Origin: Porodaedalea pini
Lineage: Eukaryota > Basidiomycota > Agaricomycetes > Hymenochaetales > Hymenochaetaceae
DNA length: 64,000 nt
Direction of reading: 5' to 3'
NCBI GenBank assembly: GCA_002794775.1
Contig: NBAY01000023.1
Coordinates: 186,001 to 250,000, forward strand
Shown here: piece by piece, positions 8,988 to 20,800 of the stretch
How positions within the stretch are numbered: the stretch's first letter is position 1
Layout: every line of letters starts with the position of its first letter
Position numbers and translations under genes: made by a program
Notes under the pieces: generated by a model
Told to the model about the DNA's origin: nothing
Seen by the model: the letters and a program-made list of their open reading frames with translations, nothing else
Database searches by the model: none

Positions 8988-10244
8988 GCGGCCAACCACT
9001 GCAGATCCCTCTAGAGGCCATCGGTTGCACATTCCGACAGGTATTGATGCGTACCAGACTCAGAAGGATTGGCGCGACGTGTACCGGACCCAGAAGGATT
9101 TGCCCGACGCGTACCGGACACAGGATGATTCACCCGACATCACATCAGCGGATCGCTAGGAAGATCCCCCTGGCAATTCGGGACGTACCGGAAAGCTTAT
9201 GTCATCGGAGTCAGTTGGGACACGTACTGGAGATCTGCCCGATGATGGATGATGACTCACTGATTGGAGGATCTCAGTTCCGGTGGAGCTGTGATATGAC
9301 CGGATGATGGACTGAAGCAAATGGGGAAGTTGTCGCATGGACAGGTTTTCTTTTGATTTTCTATGTTTCTCTTACATTCCGAATGTTTTCTCTCCGATGC
9401 TCTATGTTTCATCCGGTATGCACATTATACTCACTTTGGAATAATTTTCCTGTAGATAGATCTCTTGCACCTTGTATTTAGGGACTTCCCTGTCGTAGGT
9501 AGCAAGGGAGAAAAAACTACCGCAGAGTTCCCCTCAGATAGGGCAGCTTCCGTGCGTGCAGTTAGTCTCCGCAACAGTTAGTTTCGTGGCAACCTCGTCT
9601 TCAGTCTCATCTCTTGTCTCATTCTTGTTCTCGTCTCTGCTATCACTATTGTCTCGTACCAGATTTGATATCTCACTCATTCCGGCTCTGCACCGACACT
9701 CACATCGGGTCCAGAGCACCTTACAGTACCAACACGTACCGACACGTACCAATGTGTACCGGGTTTTTCCCGCACTCATACCAAGCATATATTTACTGCA
9801 AAACTCAACGGAAACACATCCCCAAATGAACTACCGATCCTAAACAACCCATACACAGGATCTACATCGACCTCGAACTGGAAACACAAATCCTCGAACT
9901 TGAACACCCATCGATGGGAATAAACATCTCTGTCCCAACACGCATCCGTGTTCGCCAGCGACCGATCACGGTCGAAACTACGGATTTTTAGGAGTTGATG
10001 ATTTGATTTCAAATCGAGGAGGCACTGAAAAACGACCAGAATCAGACGTAGCATGCATATACCCACTATTTATGGCCGAATCTATGACTCCCGAATCTCA
10101 CACAGTCTATCTCTCGTTCGACTCTCAATCTATTGATGTCTCTCTCAACGCGGAAAACCTACAAACACGGGATGCCACCGGGACAACGCTCAAAAATCTA
10201 GGAAATCACAATCCACAGTCTCGCCTCTCTTTTCTATTGAACAT
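8988..10244 (+). other. B1 protease-RT linker, about 900 bp longer than in B2
   Basis: In B2 the equivalent linker is about 200 nt before the shared HTV-SFD segment (about 10100 in B1). Here it is about 1.1 kb. It begins with three 30-bp tandem units and continues as AT-rich, stop-rich DNA with promoter-like stretches (9340-9830). Homology to B2 resumes near 10090 (TVYLSFDSQSID) and is firm from 10245. It may hold a decayed insertion, but I found no clear termini or target duplication. Confidence 0.55.
9051..9140 (+). repeat. Three 30-bp imperfect tandem repeats
   Basis: Units at 9051-9080, 9081-9110 and 9111-9140 each begin GTACCRGAC and end near CGACGY. In one frame they encode a ten-residue repeat (YQTQKDWRDV, YRTQKDLPDA, YRTQDDSPDI). 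That frame is shifted relative to the protease frame, and a TAG follows soon after. Confidence 0.85.
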
Positions 10245-13200
10245 ATGTACGATAACGAGTCACTAGTGCCGCGGACGTTTTTACTTGGGAAAAGGCCAAA
10301 AATACCTACTTCTAACAGCCACGAGGCGTCATACAAATACAAGAAAGTCACCGATAGAATCAAACCGATACCCACCACGCTGCCCGAAGAATACAGGATC
10401 GTTCGCCGAGCGCATCCACACCCTCTGCACGGAATGACCGAGCTCCCGACTCAGCCCCCTCCATTTATGCCTGGAAAGCGTTTCACCCAGGAACGTTACG
10501 ACGAACTCAACATCGATCCTAGCGGCTTCCTATTGCCGGACAAGCAAGCCCTAGCATATTGGGTTATCCGAGAACAGGAAATGGTGTTTGCCTGGGACGA
10601 ATCTGAAAAAGGCGCACTCGATTATAACTACTTTGCCCCGGTCCTCATTCCAACCGTCGAACACATCCCCTGGGTACTCAAGAATATACCAATACCGCCA
10701 GGGATCTTCGACCAAGTCGTTAAAATTATCAAGGACAAAATACAGTCCGGCATGTATGAACCTTCGAACTCCTCGTACCGCTCTCGATGGTTTTGCGTAG
10801 TCAAGAAAGACGGAAAATCCCTTCGACTCGTACACGACCTTCAGCCACTAAACGCAATCACGATTCGTGACCCATCTGTGCCCTACCCAACCGAACATAT
10901 AGTGGAATCCTTTGGGGCCCGAGCCTGTTATACCACACTCGATCTATTTGTCGCCTTCGACCAGTGAAAGCTTGCCATCGCATCCAGAGACTTAACAACC
11001 TTTCAGACTCCCCTTGGAGCACTCCGCCTTACCTCAATACCCATGGGATATACGAATTCCCAACAAATTATGCATGCAGATGTCACGTTTATCCTTCAGG
11101 ACGAAATCCCAGACGTTGCCTTTCCATATATTGATGACGTACCGATCAAAGGACCCGCATCCCGTTACGAGCTCGAGAATGGATCATACAAAACAATTCC
11201 TCAGAACCCAGGAATTCGACGCTTCGTCTGGGAGCACCTCAACGATGTGAATCGAGTTCTGCAACGAATCAAATCCGTAGGCACCACATTCTCAGGCAAG
11301 AAGGTCATTATGGCTGCTCCAGAAGCTGTAATCGTCGGGCACACATGCAACTACTCAGGGAGGATTCCAGATACCGCTCGAGTCCAGAAGGTCGTAGACT
11401 GGCCACCACTCGAAGACGTACACGACATTCGAGCGTTCCTAGGCACCGCAGGAGTCATTTGACACTTTGTACCAGACTATGCCCGTCTATCGTCAGAACT
11501 TAATCGACTGCTGATGAAAGACGTTCCATTTTTCTTCGGGCCAGAAGCACAGGAATCGATGAGCCGGCTCAAACAAGCAGTCGCTTCGAGCGAGGCCATC
11601 TGACCCATAGACTACCAATGTGGTCGCCCTGTCTATGTGTGCGTCGACTCATCTGTCATTGGCTATGGGGGGATTCTTTTGCAGATTGGAGAAAACGGGG
11701 AATGGTTCCCTTCTCAGTTTTTCTCTGGAACGTGGAACGAGCGTGAAAGGAACTACTCCCAGCCGAAGATCGAATTATACGGGCTCTTTCGAGTGCTCCA
11801 CGAGATTCGCATCTACCTTGTAGGGCTCGATCACTTCTTCGTCGAGGTCGACGCCAAGTACATCAAGGGTATGATTAATAACCCCGACCTTCAGCCCAAC
11901 GCTACAATCAACCGATGGATCGCTGGAATTCTCCTGTTCTATTTTACCCTAGTCCACGTCCCAGTGGCTCGACACGCCCCTTCAGACGGAATGAGTTGTC
12001 GAAAACAAGCTCCTACAGATCCACCTGACAACGACACGTTCGAGGATTGGATTGACGAACAATACGCCTTCTTCTTCATCGAATACAACACATATATCCA
12101 GGACTCGCCGGCCTCGCCCGAAATCCCTCGATCAGACAAGGGTCGAAAAGCCGACCTCGAACTGCCCCATCTTCAGAGGTTCCTGGCAGATCCAAAATGA
12201 CCGGAGGGGATGTCAGACAACGACTTTCGCCACTTTGTTACCAAAGCCACGCAATTCTTTGTTGCAGATGGGCAATTATGGAGGAAGCGTCGATCTGGAC
12301 CACACCAACTCGTCCTACCTCTCAAACGACGGTTCTCCGTCTTGCAGATGGCCCACGACGAATTAGGGCACAAAGGATTCTTCTCTGTTCGCCTTCGAAT
12401 CATGGATCGATTCTGGTGGCCTATGATGAACGGGGACATCCATTGGTTCTTGCAGACGTGCCATACCTGCCAGACTCGCCAGTTCACCCACATTCGAATA
12501 CCTCCTTCAGTCCCGACGCCAGCACCCCTGTTCGCCAAAGTGCACCTGGACGTGATGCTGATGCCTAAATCCAGAGGGTATCGGTATATTGTCCAAGCCC
12601 GAGACTCGTTGACAGGCTATCCCGAGTTCCAACTTTTAAAGCACGACAACGCGCGCTCGATTGCCAACTTCATTTTCCAAGACATCATCTGTCGATGGGG
12701 ATACGTTCATGAACTCGTCTCCAACAATGGACCTTCGTTCGATGGCGACGTGGCCACACTACTCCACAAATATGGTGTGCATAACATTCGAATTTCCCCT
12801 TATAACTCTCGAGCGAACGGAATTGTCAAACGCAGACACCTCGACCTTCGCGAAGCTCTCATGAAGTTAGCAGGGAATGACGAATCCAAGTGGTCTCTAT
12901 ATGCCTACCATGCCATTTGGGCTGAGCGTATTACGATCCAGAAGTCCACTGGGTACTCGCCTTATTATATGGTTCACGGTGTTCAACCACTCCTGCCATT
13001 CAACTTGGCCGAACAGACGTACATGTCCCTGGTATACAGCTCGAAGGTCACTCAAGCTGAGCTGCTCGCTATTCGTGCCCGAGCACTCCAGCGTCAAACA
13101 GAAGACCTCAAACGAGTACATACTCAAGTTCTTCGAGCTCGTTTCCAGTCCATTAGACAGTTCGAACAACGGTACTCGAACACCATTCGAGACTATAACT

Positions 13201-13568
13201 TCAAACCCGGAGCACTCATTCTCGTTCGGAACTCACGAATCAAGCAGGAGCTCAACAGAAAGGCAAAACCCCACTATCTAGGCCCTATGGTAGTAGTTCG
13301 AAGGACGCAAGGTGGCTCATACATTCTCACTGAACTAACCGGCACCGTATCAGCCTTACGATATGCAGCCTTCCGTGTCATCCCATATCACGCTTGGACA
13401 AAAGTGTCCGTTCCCATCACCAGCATACTCAATCGAACGGACACGGAGCTCGACACACTCGCCACACACCACTCCAGCGTCGAATGAGAAGAACTCGACA
13501 ACGCAGAGGATGACACCGAACTTACAGAAGTAGTTGAAGAAGAGTCCGAACACTCCGACCTTGACTAG
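10245..13568 (+). pseudogene. pol: B1 RT-RNase H-integrase region with only TGA interruptions
   Basis: A single frame from 10245 to the TAG at 13566 is broken by TGA at 10965, 11460, 11600, 12198 and 13485. RT motifs: SLRLVHDLQPLNAITI, TTLDLFVAFDQ, PMGYTNSQQIMH and FPYIDDVPIKG. RNase H: VDSSVIGYGGILLQIGENG and EVDAKYIKGMINN. Integrase: an HHCC finger (HDELGHKGFF, CHTCQTRQF), a D-D-E core (LDVMLMPKS; NNGPSFDGD) and a GPMVVVRR module near the C terminus. In B2 the residues at 10965 and 12198+ are Arg or otherwise read through, so the stops look like CGA to TGA changes. No chromodomain is present. Confidence 0.88.
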
Positions 13569-13983
13569 CCCAGCACACGCTCGAACATTCGTCCACGCAC
13601 CGATGCAAACTCAGGGACGCCCGGAATACCCTTTATATCGCTTTTAATCCTCCCATTTACTCTCCATAACATTCCATGCCCTTTATAGTTATTCTATTTC
13701 CTCTTTTCTAATCGTTATACCTATCCGACCCACTTTTCGAATGCTATTTTTTTCAACTTTCGAGCACATTTTTCTCATCCTCTTTCATACTCATCTCTAT
13801 CCAACACTGTCCCCCCACCCTGCCCTCTTCACACCCGGGTCTCACTCCATCTCATGAAACGACAAAAAACTATTATTGTAAAAATCTAAACTAAGAATGT
13901 CCTCTAGAATATATACAAATAAATTAGTCCGCTTTTTTTCAAGGGCAGTGGGCAGGAGACTCAGTCCGACTTCTCCCTCATCC
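13569..13983 (+). other. B1 3' untranslated region, no LTR recognised
   Basis: An AT-rich and pyrimidine-rich stretch after the integrase. I see no copy of the B2 5' LTR sequence (25953-26459) and no clear polypurine tract, so the 3' LTR is either lost or diverged beyond recognition by eye. Confidence 0.5.
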
Positions 13984-14190
13984 TCACTTCTTCCCCTTAC
14001 CCTTCCCCTTCTTTCCTGCCTCCCTCTCCTCCTTCTCCCTCACTCTCCTCTCCTCACCCTCCCTCATCCTCTCCTGGTCATCCAGGAAGTCCTTCCAGGC
14101 CCTCACCTGCAGGCCCACCATCTCCGCCTCCACCACCGTCCCCAGCCCCCAATCCACCAACTCCGGCACCTTCACCCTCCCATCTATTCC
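13984..14190 (-). other. In-frame continuation after the stop of the Zn-cluster gene
   Basis: Directly after the TAG at 14191-14193 the same frame stays open for about 68 codons. It encodes a Glu/Arg/Lys-rich helix-like stretch (DQERMREGEERRVREKEERE) ending in KKGKGKGKK and a stop. Either the TAG is a recent nonsense change or read through, or this is the untranslated remnant of a longer protein. I found no intron that would remove the TAG in frame. Confidence 0.5.
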
Positions 14191-16451
14191 CTAGCAGAGG
14201 GGGGCGAGCAGGTGGGCATGGCGGAGCCCCAGGTATTTCGAGCGCCCGCACCCCGCCAGGTGCGAGCTCTTGCAGCGAAGGCAGGGGCCCTCGTTGGGGA
14301 TCCTGATGCAGGGGATCCCGGTCTCGACGCAGGCGTCGCAGCTGAGGGCGTACCGTACGTACCGGTTCAGTACGTACTCCTTCCCTGCCCCATCCGGCTT
14401 CCCCTCCGCATCCCACGCATCCGTCACTGGCATCACCTCGAGCCGCAAGTCCCCTTCCCACATCCAAATTGTCTCGTCCCAAGACTCGATGCTCACCTCG
14501 AGGGGCGTCCACAAGCGTCCTGGCACCTGTGTAGTCGCGCCGCTCAGTCCTGCCACCTCGATCACCTCGTCCTCGCCGTCGCTCTGAATCGTCCTGTCGT
14601 CAGACCTGGAGATCCTTGTCCTCGTCATTTTTGGGGGAACCAGCGTGCCCTTGTCCTCGTCGAGCTCCATGGGGAGCGCTGTATCGTCGCCCATGTCGAA
14701 GTTGACGCTCTCAGCATCCCACATCCGAGCCTTCTCCTGCACCTCCAATTCTTCCTCCTCGGTCAAGACCCTCGTCCGGCTCGGACCTGCGCGAATCGTC
14801 TTGTCATCAGACCCAGACGACGCCCTCCCGTACGTTCGCAGCACACGGGAACGCGACGGCCCTGCTACATCTGCCTCCTCGACCTCGATCACCTCTTCAC
14901 GCGTCATCCCCATCCGAATCGTCTTGTCATCAGACTCAGTGGATCCCCGCCTTGCTCGCTTCGGAGGGTGCACGACTTCCTCCACTCCACGCTCCACGCT
15001 CTCGACGGAGCGTTTCGCACGCGTGCCCATGGCCGGAGACGGCGGCGACATGGCGCTGGCCATCACCCCATGCGCCCTCGGCTTCCTACCACCCTTTTGT
15101 TCCTTCTCATTAGCCTAGCACACCCATCATACTTAACAGCCTGCTTACCTTCGTCTTCACGGATGCACCCGCACGCTCAACAATGGTGCGGTGCTCATCC
15201 TCGTCGACCTCCTGACCCTTCTCCGCGCTCGATTTCGACGGCGAGGGCTCCCTCACTGGCACCGAGGACGCATCTCCCTCAATTGTCCAGTGCTCATCCA
15301 CCGAACCCTGTTGTTCATGTTGTCAGCCCCGACCGTTTTACCCCCACAAACCCACATTACTCACCTGGGGAGGCGTGTCGTCTTGGGCTTCCTCTTCTGC
15401 CCAGCGCGCCATCTCGCGCCTGACGACCTCCTCGATTTCCGCGTCTGTGCGGCGGGGGAACTGGATGTGAGCGAGAGTGCACGCAGAGTGCTCGAGCTCG
15501 ATGAGGCGCCTCTGCCTCGCCTCCTCTGCCTCAAGACGCTCGCGCTCTCGCCGCTCCGCCTCCTCCCGCTGCTCACGCTCCTCCCTCTCGACATGCTCGT
15601 GCTCGCGCCTCTCGTCCTCGCGCCGCTTCGCCTTGGTGGCCTGGCGCTCGCGTGCACGAGCCAGTCGGTCGCGTTCTCGCCTGGCGGACTCCTCGACCAG
15701 GCGCTGAAGCGCTCCTTGCAGGAGCTCTTCCTCCCCTGCCTCCGCATGGGAAGCAAGGGACTCCTCGAGGTGCTCTTCGAGCACCCCGAACTCGACCCGG
15801 CGTGGGTGTTGCGCCGCCTCCCACCCCGACAGCGCGCCCTGCGCGCACCGCAATCTTCCCTGTTGTGTCAAGTCTATTTAGCCATCGAGAAATACAAACA
15901 AAAATTTTTTTTACTCACCCAGGTCTGGCGCACTTCCCACCCCCACTCGATATGCTCCTCCGCACCTGATTCCTCCTTCATCCTCGCCAGGACCTTGTCC
16001 ATCTCCTGCCACCGCACAAAGAACGACTCCCACTTGGGGGAGCGTGTCGTCTCGGGCTCTTCAGCCCGCATCGCCCGGCCTTCTGCGCCCGTCCCGGTGC
16101 CAGCTGGCACGACCTGAGCCTCGTGGGACTCACCCGCCGCCGTCAACTGCGTCGGCGCCTCTGGGAAGCGCGTCGTCTCGGGCTCTTGCATGCCCACCTC
16201 GTCCTCGTTCCTCTTCGCGCCAGCTGTGCCTGGCTCAGCTCCTTGGCCCTGCTCAGGCCCTGCATTGCTCTCCACGCTCCCACCGACTGGGAAGCATGTC
16301 GTCTTGGGCTCTTCCACGACCATCCTCGGCTGGGGCTCAACGCCCTCGTTCGTGTACGTGCTCGACTGCATGCTCGACTTCGAGCTCGCGTTGTCGAGCC
16401 CTTCCAGCGCGGACGCGCTGTCTTTTGGTGTCGTGGGGACATCCCCGACGA

Positions 16452-16491
<40 letters not shown>

Positions 16492-16500
16492 GCTGGACAT
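14191..16500 (-). CDS. Low-complexity protein with Zn2Cys6-like cluster (four exons)
   Basis: Exons complement(15919-16500, 15365-15859, 15149-15307, 14191-15114), all junctions phase 0, giving about 719 residues; the third intron is only 34 nt. Exon 1 starts MSS followed by 13 Asn (a TTG/AAC microsatellite) and carries three EPETTRFP-like repeats. Exon 2 is a charged coiled-coil (RERDRLARARERQATKAKRR). Exon 4 has three SDDKTIR-type repeats and ends with CDACVETGIPC...CLRCKSSHLAGC, spacing C-x2-C-x6-C-x8-C-x2-C-x7-C, which fits the fungal GAL4-type zinc cluster. The cluster is C-terminal here rather than N-terminal. Function unknown; DNA binding is only an inference. It lies tail-to-tail with B1 between two transposons and may belong to a transposon-associated family. 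Confidence 0.65.
16452..16491. repeat. (TGT)n / (AAC)n microsatellite coding poly-Asn
   Basis: About 13 uninterrupted triplets inside exon 1 of the Zn-cluster gene, giving a run of Asn after MSS. Such runs vary in length between strains. Confidence 0.95.
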
Positions 16501-17176
16501 AGCGACGACGAGTACTCGTAGACGGAGATGAGAGTAGAAGGGAGAGTGGTGACACGAACCAGCGCACGATTGATATTTCAGCCCGTGGTTCGACTTCTTC
16601 GTTACACGTCATAAGCGCCGCTGGAACCAAACCGTTCTGCGCCCTCATTACTAAGCCACAACTCTTATACGCAAATTCCACTGTTGATCCGTACTTCGAA
16701 TTCGCACGCGCGCCTATCCGGTCTGAACCCTGTGCTTCTTTCATCTCCGAACTTCTCCCCCTGGCGCTTAACCCCTCAGCGCTTCCCCATATACTCTGCC
16801 ATCGCATTCGCGTTCCTAATGCGCTCGAACACACATATACTCTTCCCCATCGTCATCACCGCCCTCACATTCGGGCCATCCTCACACTCATCAATCTCGC
16901 ATATCACTCAGCCACCTTACTCGGCTCTTCTATTCTCACCCAAATGCAGCATATAGTCCACCCAACTGGGGATCAACGTCGATTTTCACACTCAAATGCA
17001 CAGATCAGCTCCAATTACTCCTACCAGCATGCTCGTCAATCAGGCACACTCTCACATTCGGTATACTACTCACACACGCCACACACATATATAACTCCCG
17101 AACACAGCCTTGAAGGGGGACAGACACAGACACACAGACAGCCCACATTACACTCCAGGTCACCCCTCTGTACCAT
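16501..17176. other. Intergenic stretch between two divergent ORFs
   Basis: No coding domain recognised. It contains a TATA-like CATATATAA near 17090, followed by an ACAGACA-rich tract (17125-17145) upstream of the small plus-strand ORF. It probably holds promoters for both flanking genes. Confidence 0.5.
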
Positions 17177-17599
17177 TTGAACGCCATCTTTGAGAGGTTC
17201 CGTGGGCAGCGTGGTGGTACCCAGCTCGCTCCTCTCGCACTTTCCATGGCAGACCCGATTGGTATCAGCAGCGCAGTCTGGCAGTTTGGGGACGTGCCCG
17301 ACTACTCTGACATGGCTTCCATCGATGTCCTGGTCGGGGCATTGGCTAGGAATGTCACCGAGTCTTGTGTGTCGATTCGCGAGCGCCAGGCTGCCATTCG
17401 TCATTGTCTTGAGGCGTATGAGGCTCGTGTCGATGAGCTTATGTGTCGTCTCAGCAAATACAAGGAGGTTGAGGGCTGGATGCCACCTATGCCATTCCTT
17501 GACAAGGAATCTTTCATTAACTATCAGACCGTTCAGAAACAGGAGGAGAAGGAAGAAAAGGAAAAGAAGAAGAAGGGAAAAGGGAAGGGTAGAAAATAG
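17177..17599 (+). CDS. Small unknown protein, Lys-rich C terminus
   Basis: 140 residues from ATG to TAG. The middle is helix-prone (SIRERQAAIRHCLEAYEARV), followed by VEGWMPPMPFLDKESFINYQ and a highly charged tail EKEEKEKKKKGKGKGRK. No family recognised. It is convergent with element B2, just as the Zn-cluster gene is convergent with B1, and both end in a K-G-K-G-K motif. It could be a host gene, the last exon of a longer gene, or an antisense ORF carried by the B family. Confidence 0.45.
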   Translation: MNAIFERFRGQRGGTQLAPLALSMADPIGISSAVWQFGDVPDYSDMASIDVLVGALARNVTESCVSIRERQAAIRHCLEAYEARVDELMCRLSKYKEVEGWMPPMPFLDKESFINYQTVQKQEEKEEKEKKKKGKGKGRK

Positions 17600-17815
17600 G
17601 GTAGTTTTGGTGTTTGTTATTTATTTAAGGGAATTTGGTCTATGGTTGGTACCGCATTAACTGTGCTTTACGATGGAAGTACAAGATTCAGCTTTTCCTT
17701 CCAGGCTCGGTAGGGTACTGTTTTTCGTGTATTTTGCAGTTTTGAAGTTTGAGAGTAGGGTTTATTGTGTGAAAAGAAATGGAATGAGAACGAATATCAA
17801 AGAGAATAAGGGGTA

Positions 17816-20800
17816 TCATGATTTGGATTTGGTTCCAGAGTCGGTGTCGAGGATTTCTGTCAGTTGTGGCTGATCCTTGGCACTGAGCTCCTCCCCTTCG
17901 ATTTTTGAATGTTTGTTGGTGAGATCATTGAGTTCTGAGTCGGTTTGCTCCACTATCTGGGTGACTGGGGTCGATATGTTTGCTTGTGGGTGGTACGGGA
18001 TAACTCTGAAGGCTGCATATCGTAGTACTGAGACTGTGCCTGTGAGTTCTGCGAGAATGTACGATCCTCCAGTTGTTCAGCAAACAACTACCATCGGTCC
18101 AAGGTATTTGGGTTTGGCTTTTTGGCTTAGTTCCATGTCGATTCGTGAGTTTCGAACCAGAACCAGGGCTCCAGGGCCAAAGTCATAGTCTCAGATCATG
18201 TTTTGGTAGTGTTTTTCGAATTGCTGGATTGATTTGAAGCGAGTGCGCATGACTGCCGAGTGTACTCATTTCAAGTCTTCTGGTCAACGCTGGAGTGCCC
18301 TTGCTCATGCCACAAGTAGTTCTGACTGGGATACCTTCGATGTATATACTGGTGACATGTACATTTGTTCAGCCAAGTCGAATGGAAGGATCGGCTGGAC
18401 TCCATGGACCATGTAGTATGGCGAATATCCCGTTGCTTTCTGAATCATGATCCTCTCCGCCCATATGGCATGGTATGCGTGTTGTGACCATCGGGTTTCG
18501 TTGTTCCCAGCAAGTTTCATCAGTGTTTCCCTAAGGTCCCTGTGGCGCCACTCTACGATTCCGTTTGCTCTCGAGTTATAGGGGGAGATTTGGATATTGT
18601 GGGCTCCATATCTTGCCAACATCCTGATTACTTCACCGTTGAATGATGGACCATTGTCTGAAATGATCTTGTGTACATAACCCCATCGACATATGATGTC
18701 CTGGAAGATGAAGTTGGCAATTGATCTCAAGTTGTCAGCGCGTAAGAGTTGGAATTCCAGGTAGCCTGTGAGCGAGTCTCTTGCCTGGACAATATACCTG
18801 AATCCCCCTGATTTGGGCATGAGCATTACATCTATGTGTACCCTGGCGAATAGTGGCGCTGGTGTTGGGACGTTCGGCAGAATCCATATGTGAGTGAATT
18901 GCCGAGTCTGGAACAAGTGACATGTCTTCAGGAACCAATGTATGTCGGAACTCATCATGGGCCACCAAAATTGATCGTGGATTCGTAGCTGTACTGAAAA
19001 GAATCCTTTGTGTCCCAGGTCATTGTGTGCTGACTGCATGACTGAGAATCGGCGATCTCGTGTGAGTACGAGTTGGTGTGGTCCCAAGTATCGTTTCCTC
19101 CAAAGTTGTCCATCTGCGATGAAGAACCGAGTTGCCTTCATTACAAAGTGTCAAAATTCGTTGTCTGACATGTCTTCTGGTTTCTTTGGGTTGCTGAGAA
19201 ACTCCTTGATTTTTATCAACTCTTGATCAGCCGATTCTGCTGCAGCTGTCCGAGGAATGGTGGGAGGGTCTGCAGCGGGAGGAATGTCTCCAGTGTATGC
19301 TATGAATATGAAGGCATACTGATTGTCAATCCATTCTTCATAGTTTTCATTGTCTGGAGGGTCGGTGTCTGCTCGCTTTCACCGACTGAGTCCGTCTGGG
19401 CCTGTATGCCGAGTGCCTGGTACATGGATAATCATGAAGTGGAACAGTAAGATTCCAGCAATCCACTGATTGATTGTCACATTTGGCTGGATATCTGGGT
19501 TGTTGATCATGCCTTTAATGTACTTCATGTCAACTTCAATGTAGAAGTGGTCCAGTCCTATTAGGTAGATCCGTGCATCGTGGAGTGCCCTCATGAGCCC
19601 AAACAGTTCTATTTTTGGCTGTGAGTAGTTCTGTTCTCTCTTGTTCCATGTTGCAGACATAAAACGGGCTGGGAATCATTCTCCATTTTCTCCGATCTGT
19701 AAGAGAATCGCTCCATATCCTTGAATCGACGAATCTATGCAGAGGTGGACTGGTCTCCCGCATTTGTAGTCGATCGGCCTGATGGCTCCAGACTCAGCGA
19801 CTGCCTTCTTAAGTTGGTCCATTGATCGCTGTTCGAGTTTTCTGAATGAGAAGGGGACGTCTTTTCTGGTGAGTTGGTTCAGATCATATGCCAATCGGGC
19901 AAAGTCGTTGATAAAATGCCTGAGGACTCCTGCAGTTCCGAGGAATGATCGAACGTCCGTAATGTCTTCACAGGGAGGCCAGTCGATGACCTTTTGGACT
20001 CGTGCTTCGTCTGGGACTCGTCCTGAGTAGTTGCAGGTATGGCCGACTATCACAGCTTCAGGTGCAGCAAGTACCAACTTTTTCCCGGACAGAGTCGCCC
20101 CAACTACTTTGAATCTTTGGAGGACTCGGTTGACGTCATTTAAGTGTTCCCATATGAATTGGCAGATTCCTGAATTTTCCGGGATGGTCTCGTATGATCC
20201 GTCCTGTAACTCATATTGCATGGCTGGCCCTTTTATGGGTACATCATCAATGTATGGGAACACCATGTCTGGGATTTCGTCCTTCAGGATGAATGTGACA
20301 TTGGTGTGCATGATTTGCTGGGAGTTCGTATACCCCATGGGAATTGATGTGAGTCGGAATGCTCCTAGCAGCATCTGGAATGTTGTTATGTCCCTACTTC
20401 GTATGGCGAGTTTCCTTTGGTTGAACACTACGAATAAGTCCAAGGTTGTATAACAGGATCAGCCACCAAAAGACTCGGTGATGTGTTTGGTTGGATACAG
20501 CACCAATGGATCTTGTATTGTGACTGCATTTAGTGGTTGAAGATCATGGACTATTCTCAGCAACTTTCTGTCCTTCTTTACTATGCAGAACCACCTGGAT
20601 CGATACGACAAGTTTGACAGTTTGTAAATGCCGGACATGATTTTGTCTTTGATGATTGCGACGACCCTGTCGAATATCCCCAGTGGGATGGGAATATTCT
20701 TCAGTACCCATGGAATATGCTCGATCGTTGGGATAAGAACTGGAGCGAAGTAATCGTAGTCGAGTGTGCCCTTTTCTGTTTCGTCCCATGCGAACGCCAT

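Larger units (their letters stand above)
5892..13900 (+). mobile_element. Degenerate Ty3/gypsy element B1, 5' end cut by chromovirus A1
   Basis: Gag, protease, RT, RNase H and integrase follow in order on the plus strand. The first bases (GACACGGTGCCTCGCC) match the sequence just inside the primer-binding site of the sister copy B2 (GACAAGGTGCCTCGCC on its sense strand near 25.93 kb). A1 therefore inserted in the B1 leader, and the B1 5' LTR lies beyond the window start. Gag-PR and RT-IN are each one open frame broken only by TGA codons. I could not find a 3' LTR, so the right border is approximate. Confidence 0.85.

Noticed and set aside
13897..15423. 508-codon plus-strand open frame opposite the Zn-cluster gene
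   Set aside because: It is Pro/His/Leu-rich with no domain, lies wholly antisense to a spliced gene with phase-consistent introns, and arises from GC-rich composition.
16980..17176. Possible 3' LTR of B1 or B2 (TATA box plus ACAGACA tract resembling the B2 LTR)
   Set aside because: Similarity is limited to short low-complexity runs; no TG...CA borders or target duplication found.
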